From Natrialba hulunbeirensis JCM 10989 (lineage in GTDB: Archaea > Halobacteriota > Halobacteria > Halobacteriales > Natrialbaceae), in contig NZ_AOIM01000014.1 in NCBI RefSeq assembly GCF_000337575.1, positions 1 to 64,000 of the forward strand: a DNA stretch of 64,000 nucleotides, written 5' to 3'. A program made the translations under genes and the position numbers. Under the pieces are notes generated by a model. It was not told where the DNA came from. It saw only the letters and a list, made by a program, of their open reading frames with translations, and made no database searches. This document shows, in pieces, positions 62,478 to 64,000 of this stretch. Within the stretch, counting starts at the first letter, position 1. Each line of letters opens with the position of its first letter.

Positions 62478-64000
62478 GCGAACGCGCAACCTCGATCCCA
62501 CCGGAGGAACAGCACGACGACCAGGACGCAGACACAACAGCCAACGCGGGCGGAGACGACACCACCGCAGGCGGAGACGACACCACCGCAGGCGCTACCA
62601 GCGCTGACACGGCGGCCGCGGGGAATGACACACAGCCCAAGCCAGTCACGACGGGTGCCGAATCCGTCGTCCGCGCACTCGAGAACGCCGGCGTCGAGTA
62701 CGCCTTCGGCGTGCAGGGCGGGGCGATCATGCCCGTCTACGACGCGCTCTACGACTCCGAGATCACGCACGTGACGATGGCCCACGAACAGGGCGCATCG
62801 CACGCGGCCGACGCCTACGGCATCGTCTCTGGCGAGCCGGGCGTCTGCCTGGCGACCTCGGGGCCGGGCGCGACGAACCTCGTCACCGGCATCGCGGACG
62901 CCGACATGGACTCGGACCCGATGCTCGCGCTGACGGGCCAGGTCCCGACGGACTTCGTCGGCAACGACGCGTTCCAGGAGACGGATACGACGGGCGTCAC
63001 GACGCCGGTCACGAAGGACAACACGTTCGCTGCCGACCCGGACCGCGTTGGTACCGACGTCAGCGAAGCCTTTGCACTCGCCCGGGAGGGCCGCCCAGGA
63101 CCGACGCTGGTCGACCTGCCGAAGGACGTCACGAACGCCGAAACGGACCGCGAACCCGACGAACCGGCGACGCCTGACACGTACGAGGTCACGGAGGAAG
63201 CCGACCCCACGATCGTCGCGTCCGCAGCCGAACGGATCGAGAACGCGACCCGACCGATCATGCTGCTCGGCGGCGGCGTCATCAAGGGCGAGGCCAGCGA
63301 GACCTGCCGCGAGTTCGCCATCGAGCACGATATTCCGGTCGTCACGACGATGCCCGGTATCGGCTCGTTCCCGGAGGATCACGAGCTCTCGATGGAGATG
63401 GCCGGCATGCACGGCACCGGCTACGCCAACATGGCGATCACCCACTGCGACACGATGATCGCCGTCGGCACCCGGTTCGACGACCGCCTCACGGGCGGCA
63501 TCGAGACGTTCGCGCCCGACGCGGAGATCATCCACGTCGACATCGATCCCGCGGAGATCTCGAAGAACATCCACGCGGACTACCCGCTGGTCGGCGACGC
63601 CGACACCGTCGTCTCCCAGCTCGCACGCGCCGTCGAGACCTCGCCGCAGGCGACGAAGTGGCGCGCGCAGTGCCAGCAGTGGAAATCGGACTACTCGATG
63701 GCCTACGACGTGCCTGAAGACGAGCCGATTCAGCCGGAGTTCGTCGTCGAGGCGCTGGATGAAGCCACGAGCGACAACGCCATCGTCACCACCGGTGTCG
63801 GCCAACACCAGATGTGGGCCTGCCAGTACTGGACGTACACCGAGCCTCGGACGTGGGTCTCGAGTCACGGCCTCGGGACGATGGGGTACGGCCTTCCCGC
63901 CGCCATCGGCGCGCGTCTCGCCGCTGACGACGATCAAGAGGTCGTCTGCATCGACGGCGACGGCTCGTTCCTGATGACGCTGCAGGGCCTCTCCGTGGCC
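62474..64000 (+). CDS. ilvB: Acetolactate synthase large subunit (3' end outside window)
   Basis: 509 codons are visible before the window ends. After an acidic, repeated N-terminal linker (~1-55, GGDDTTAGGDDTTAG), the ThDP enzyme begins: TTGAESVVRALENAGVEYAFGVQGGAIMPVYDALYD, catalytic Glu in MAHEQGASHAADAYG, TSGPGATNLVTGIADA, QVPTDFVGNDAFQETD, GTRFDDRLTGG, and the ThDP motif starting CIDGDGSF near the cut. It forms acetolactate or acetohydroxybutyrate from pyruvate in the Ile/Val/Leu pathway. SD GGAGG lies six bases before the ATG. Confidence 0.95.
   Translation, partial: MSERATSIPPEEQHDDQDADTTANAGGDDTTAGGDDTTAGATSADTAAAGNDTQPKPVTTGAESVVRALENAGVEYAFGVQGGAIMPVYDALYDSEITHVTMAHEQGASHAADAYGIVSGEPGVCLATSGPGATNLVTGIADADMDSDPMLALTGQVPTDFVGNDAFQETDTTGVTTPVTKDNTFAADPDRVGTDVSEAFALAREGRPGPTLVDLPKDVTNAETDREPDEPATPDTYEVTEEADPTIVASAAERIENATRPIMLLGGGVIKGEASETCREFAIEHDIPVVTTMPGIGSFPEDHELSMEMAGMHGTGYANMAITHCDTMIAVGTRFDDRLTGGIETFAPDAEIIHVDIDPAEISKNIHADYPLVGDADTVVSQLARAVETSPQATKWRAQCQQWKSDYSMAYDVPEDEPIQPEFVVEALDEATSDNAIVTTGVGQHQMWACQYWTYTEPRTWVSSHGLGTMGYGLPAAIGARLAADDDQEVVCIDGDGSFLMTLQGLSVA

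Noticed and set aside
62342-63937. 531-codon minus-strand frame opposite ilvB
   Set aside because: Its sequence is the mirror of ilvB codon bias (V/R/G-rich); there is no family signal.

Overview
The window is chromosomal DNA of a halophilic archaeon (class Halobacteria). It is GC-rich, the proteins are strongly acidic with long D/E-rich linkers, most promoters are TATA-type with leaderless or near-leaderless starts, and it encodes archaeal lipid (CDP-archaeol synthase), wyosine, CTP-dependent riboflavin kinase, AglB N-glycosylation and Orc1/Cdc6 functions. A lineage near Natrialbales is plausible, but I infer this only from style and gene content. The first 22 bases are a Tn5/Nextera mosaic end, so the left edge is a library artefact at a contig end.

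Layout. 0-18 kb: a cut thrS, pyrE, an HSL-type esterase, a receiver protein, carS, a D-2-hydroxyacid dehydrogenase, proline dehydrogenase, a DUF502 protein, ilvE, a CopC-CopD fusion with a propeller lipoprotein and nearby winged-helix regulator, ribB-ribK, a DICT-domain protein, twy1, and a phosphoglycolate phosphatase. 18-22.5 kb: a large chemotaxis transducer with a very long acidic tail, and an SDR with altered catalytic residues. 22.6-30.2 kb: a divergent glycerol catabolism locus, with glpK and a membrane protein on one side and glpABC on the other. Its last gene is translationally coupled to a Cdc6-like protein with a degenerate Walker A, followed by a CHAT-type (caspase-like) protease gene broken by one frameshift. 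This pair is the most interesting candidate for an undescribed two-component module.

34-55 kb: a rearranged protein N-glycosylation (agl) region with aglB, aglG, a GT2, aglQ, a flippase, glmS, a GlmU-like enzyme, aglF, aglM and aglJ. It is interrupted by an AT-richer accessory patch (sulfatase-like gene, a MITE-like hairpin, a decayed IS5-type transposase and an uncharacterised protein) and by a complete-looking replication origin: six ORB-like repeats, an AT-rich stretch and an orc1/cdc6 gene.

55-64 kb: small haloarchaeal conserved proteins, a two-module VOC protein, a ferritin-like protein, an AsnC-TRASH regulator, then branched-chain amino acid synthesis. leuA carries an extra base in a G6 run. 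ilvB runs off the window and is preceded by a leaderless 27-residue leader peptide whose stop codon lies in the loop of a perfect 6-bp hairpin, followed by an Arg-rich micro-ORF overlapping the ilvB start. Both frameshifted genes (CHAT and leuA) could be assembly errors at short homopolymers or true mutations; reads are needed to decide.
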